Positions 62,590 through 64,000 of a stretch of DNA of 64,000 bases are shown here, piece by piece; positions within the stretch are counted from its first letter, which is position 1, and each line of letters starts with the position of its first letter. The notes under the pieces were generated by a model that was not told the origin of the DNA, did not search any database, and was given only the letters and a program-made list of their open reading frames with translations. The DNA is from Pseudofabraea citricarpa (Eukaryota; Ascomycota; Leotiomycetes; Helotiales; Dermateaceae): NCBI GenBank assembly GCA_029641185.1, contig JAPWGK010000004.1:992001-1056000 (forward strand), read 5' to 3'. The position numbers and the translations under genes are program-made.

Positions 62590-63186
62590 CTTTAAACCCT
62601 TCCCTACCCTCGGTCCCAACAGCAAAGAAGCTCGCTCGTTCAAAATTCTCCGTCTATCCAGTTCCGCAGTCGGCCAAGGGCAGTCGAACCAATCCAGATA
62701 TCGAGATTCGGAGATTCGTTCGTCGTCGTCTTATACCTCCTGTCTTTCTTGGTTTCCTTCCATTCGCATCAACGACGTCAACGCTCCAAGAAACAAAAAA
62801 AAAAGAAAAAGTGCCAAGGGTACTTCCCATTAGCTCGGTCGGCTGGAGAGGAGGAGGGAGCCGCGATTTCTAATCAGCCTTGCTTACCTAAGCCACCTTC
62901 TTTTCTTTTTCTTGGGCCGCATCACATGACCAACCAATATCCCAAATCCCGTCCAGCCACTATCTGAAAAACTGTCAAGCCACACATCCATTTCACTAAT
63001 TCATTCTTCACCGCTCCTCCTCCTCCTCCGTCTCCTTCTCCTCTCCCTTGCAGGACAAACCTTAATCCCGAGAAGAAAGAGAGAGAAAAAAGGTGTCATT
63101 TATTCTCCGACGGAGGAGCATGAGGTGCTCCATACGCAAGGAGGAAGAGGAGAGGGAGATCGGGATCGATAAGCAGGTCCACACTT

Positions 63187-63236
63187 ATACATACATACAT
63201 ACATTACATCCGACCCCACCGAGCGAGCGAGCGAGC
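63187..63236. repeat. Microsatellites ATAC and GAGC
   Basis: ATAC repeated about four times (63187-63203), then GAGC four times (63221-63236). Confidence 0.8.
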
Positions 63237-63641
63237 AGATAAGAGAAGAGAAAAAACCTTTCTCCGTCTGTAACTGTAACTGTGCATGCTCCGTGCTTCG
63301 TGCTCCTCGTTTGGGACTTTAGGTTTCAGAGTTATGCATGCAGCCGGATACTTTGAATTTTCTTTCCCTCTTCTCTCTTCTTGTGCAGCTACAGTAGCCT
63401 ACTTGGTTAGCAGCTTACAGTACAGATTCGGCTCCACCCCATACTGTCTGTACATGCAGAGTACGGCGTATCGGGTCGGGTAGAGCGATAACCAAGGAAG
63501 CGATGGAGATTCCTTCTTTTTCTTCTTTCGCGGTAGATATCCATTCCAAAGAGAAGTGGCCCAGCCCAGCCCAGCCCAGTAGTAAGTAAGTAAAGCATAG
63601 ATAGATAGAAAAATAAACGAGCAAGCCGGGCATAGCGACCG

Positions 63642-63667
63642 AGTAACCAAGTAACCAAGTAACCAAG
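63642..63667. repeat. GTAACCAA tandem repeat
   Basis: Eight-base unit GTAACCAA in three copies plus part of a fourth. Confidence 0.8.
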
Positions 63668-63705
63668 CAACTAAAAGAACCACTTTACAGATTTTCTTTC
63701 CTTCG

Positions 63706-63790
63706 TCCTGTCCTGTCTTGTCCTGTCCTGTCTTCTATCGTCTAATCAATCACACAGCAAGAAGAAGAAGAAGAAGAAGAAGAAGAAGAA
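63706..63790. repeat. TCCTG repeat and AAG triplet repeat
   Basis: A TCCTG/TCTTG five-base repeat at about 63706-63734, then AAG repeated about ten times (63760-63790). A run of 16 A lies further on, near 63909-63925. Confidence 0.8.
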
Positions 63791-64000
63791 AAAGAGCTTC
63801 CCAAAAAAAGAAGTATATATAAACTTAACTGGAACCATCAATCTCTCTCTCCTTCTATTGCTTCTTACAACTAACCTTCTCCCTCCCTCCCCCTCTCTAT
63901 CTCTCCCCACAAAAAAAAAAAAAAACACCCCTCCTCGCCATCGCCATCGCCTTCGGTAAAACCGCCCCCTACCGTAAAGAAAGAGAGAGACAAAAAAAGA

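Larger units (their letters stand above)
62590..64000. other. Low-complexity region upstream of BOL3
   Basis: BOL3 promoter followed by CT-rich and simple repeats up to the end of the window. All open frames here are short and low-complexity. It may also be the leader of a gene beyond the window. Confidence 0.5.

Overview
This is a window of nuclear DNA from a filamentous ascomycete fungus. The evidence is intron structure (short GT-AG introns, mostly 45-90 bases, with consensus donors such as GTAAGT), fungus-specific families (DUF7708/NACHT STAND protein, HET relic, HeLo domain, Zn2Cys6 regulator, TRI12-type and siderophore MFS carriers, fungal rhodopsin-like membrane protein) and fungal-type conserved genes (cohesin SMC3, RIO1, BOL3). 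The gene set and the AT-rich gene-poor spacers remind me of Leotiomycetes, but I cannot prove the class from sequence alone. All exon joins below were read by eye from splice signals and checked for reading-frame closure.

Layout. 0.5-7.0 kb: housekeeping pair, SMC3 (minus) and RIO1 kinase (plus), diverging from a 1 kb promoter. 7.6-8.5 kb: secreted alpha/beta hydrolase. 8.5-12.6 kb: gene-poor. 12.6-15.4 kb: DUF7708-NACHT STAND protein. 15.9-20.5 kb: TRI12-type MFS pump and a fungal rhodopsin-like seven-helix protein. 20.5-24.9 kb: gene-poor, with one possible tiny spliced gene. 24.9-27.0 kb: siderophore-iron transporter with SreA-type GATA sites upstream. 29.1-30.7 kb: FMN-dependent 2-hydroxy-acid dehydrogenase with a signal peptide. 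32.6-34.0 kb: broken HET-domain gene. 34.7-39.6 kb: about 5 kb of low-complexity DNA leading into a long disordered protein gene. 39.6-45.9 kb: three uncharacterised genes (two disordered, one with a single membrane helix). 46.9-50.3 kb: EEP-family phosphohydrolase and a Zn2Cys6 transcription factor. 50.9-54.7 kb: a 1215-residue HeLo / Zn2Cys6-like / ubiquitin E2 / conserved C-terminal domain protein. 55.7-57.9 kb: Ser/Thr kinase. 58.9-59.2 kb: small membrane protein. 62.0-62.6 kb: mitochondrial BolA protein BOL3. 62.6-64.0 kb: low-complexity DNA.

How the genes relate. There is no biosynthetic gene cluster: the transporters have no NRPS or PKS core enzyme nearby. The theme of the accessory part is allorecognition and regulated cell death: a NACHT protein, a dead HET gene and, most notably, a HeLo domain in one uninterrupted exon with a ubiquitin-conjugating fold that keeps its HPN motif and candidate active cysteine. 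That HeLo-E2 protein is the best candidate for an undescribed system in this window.
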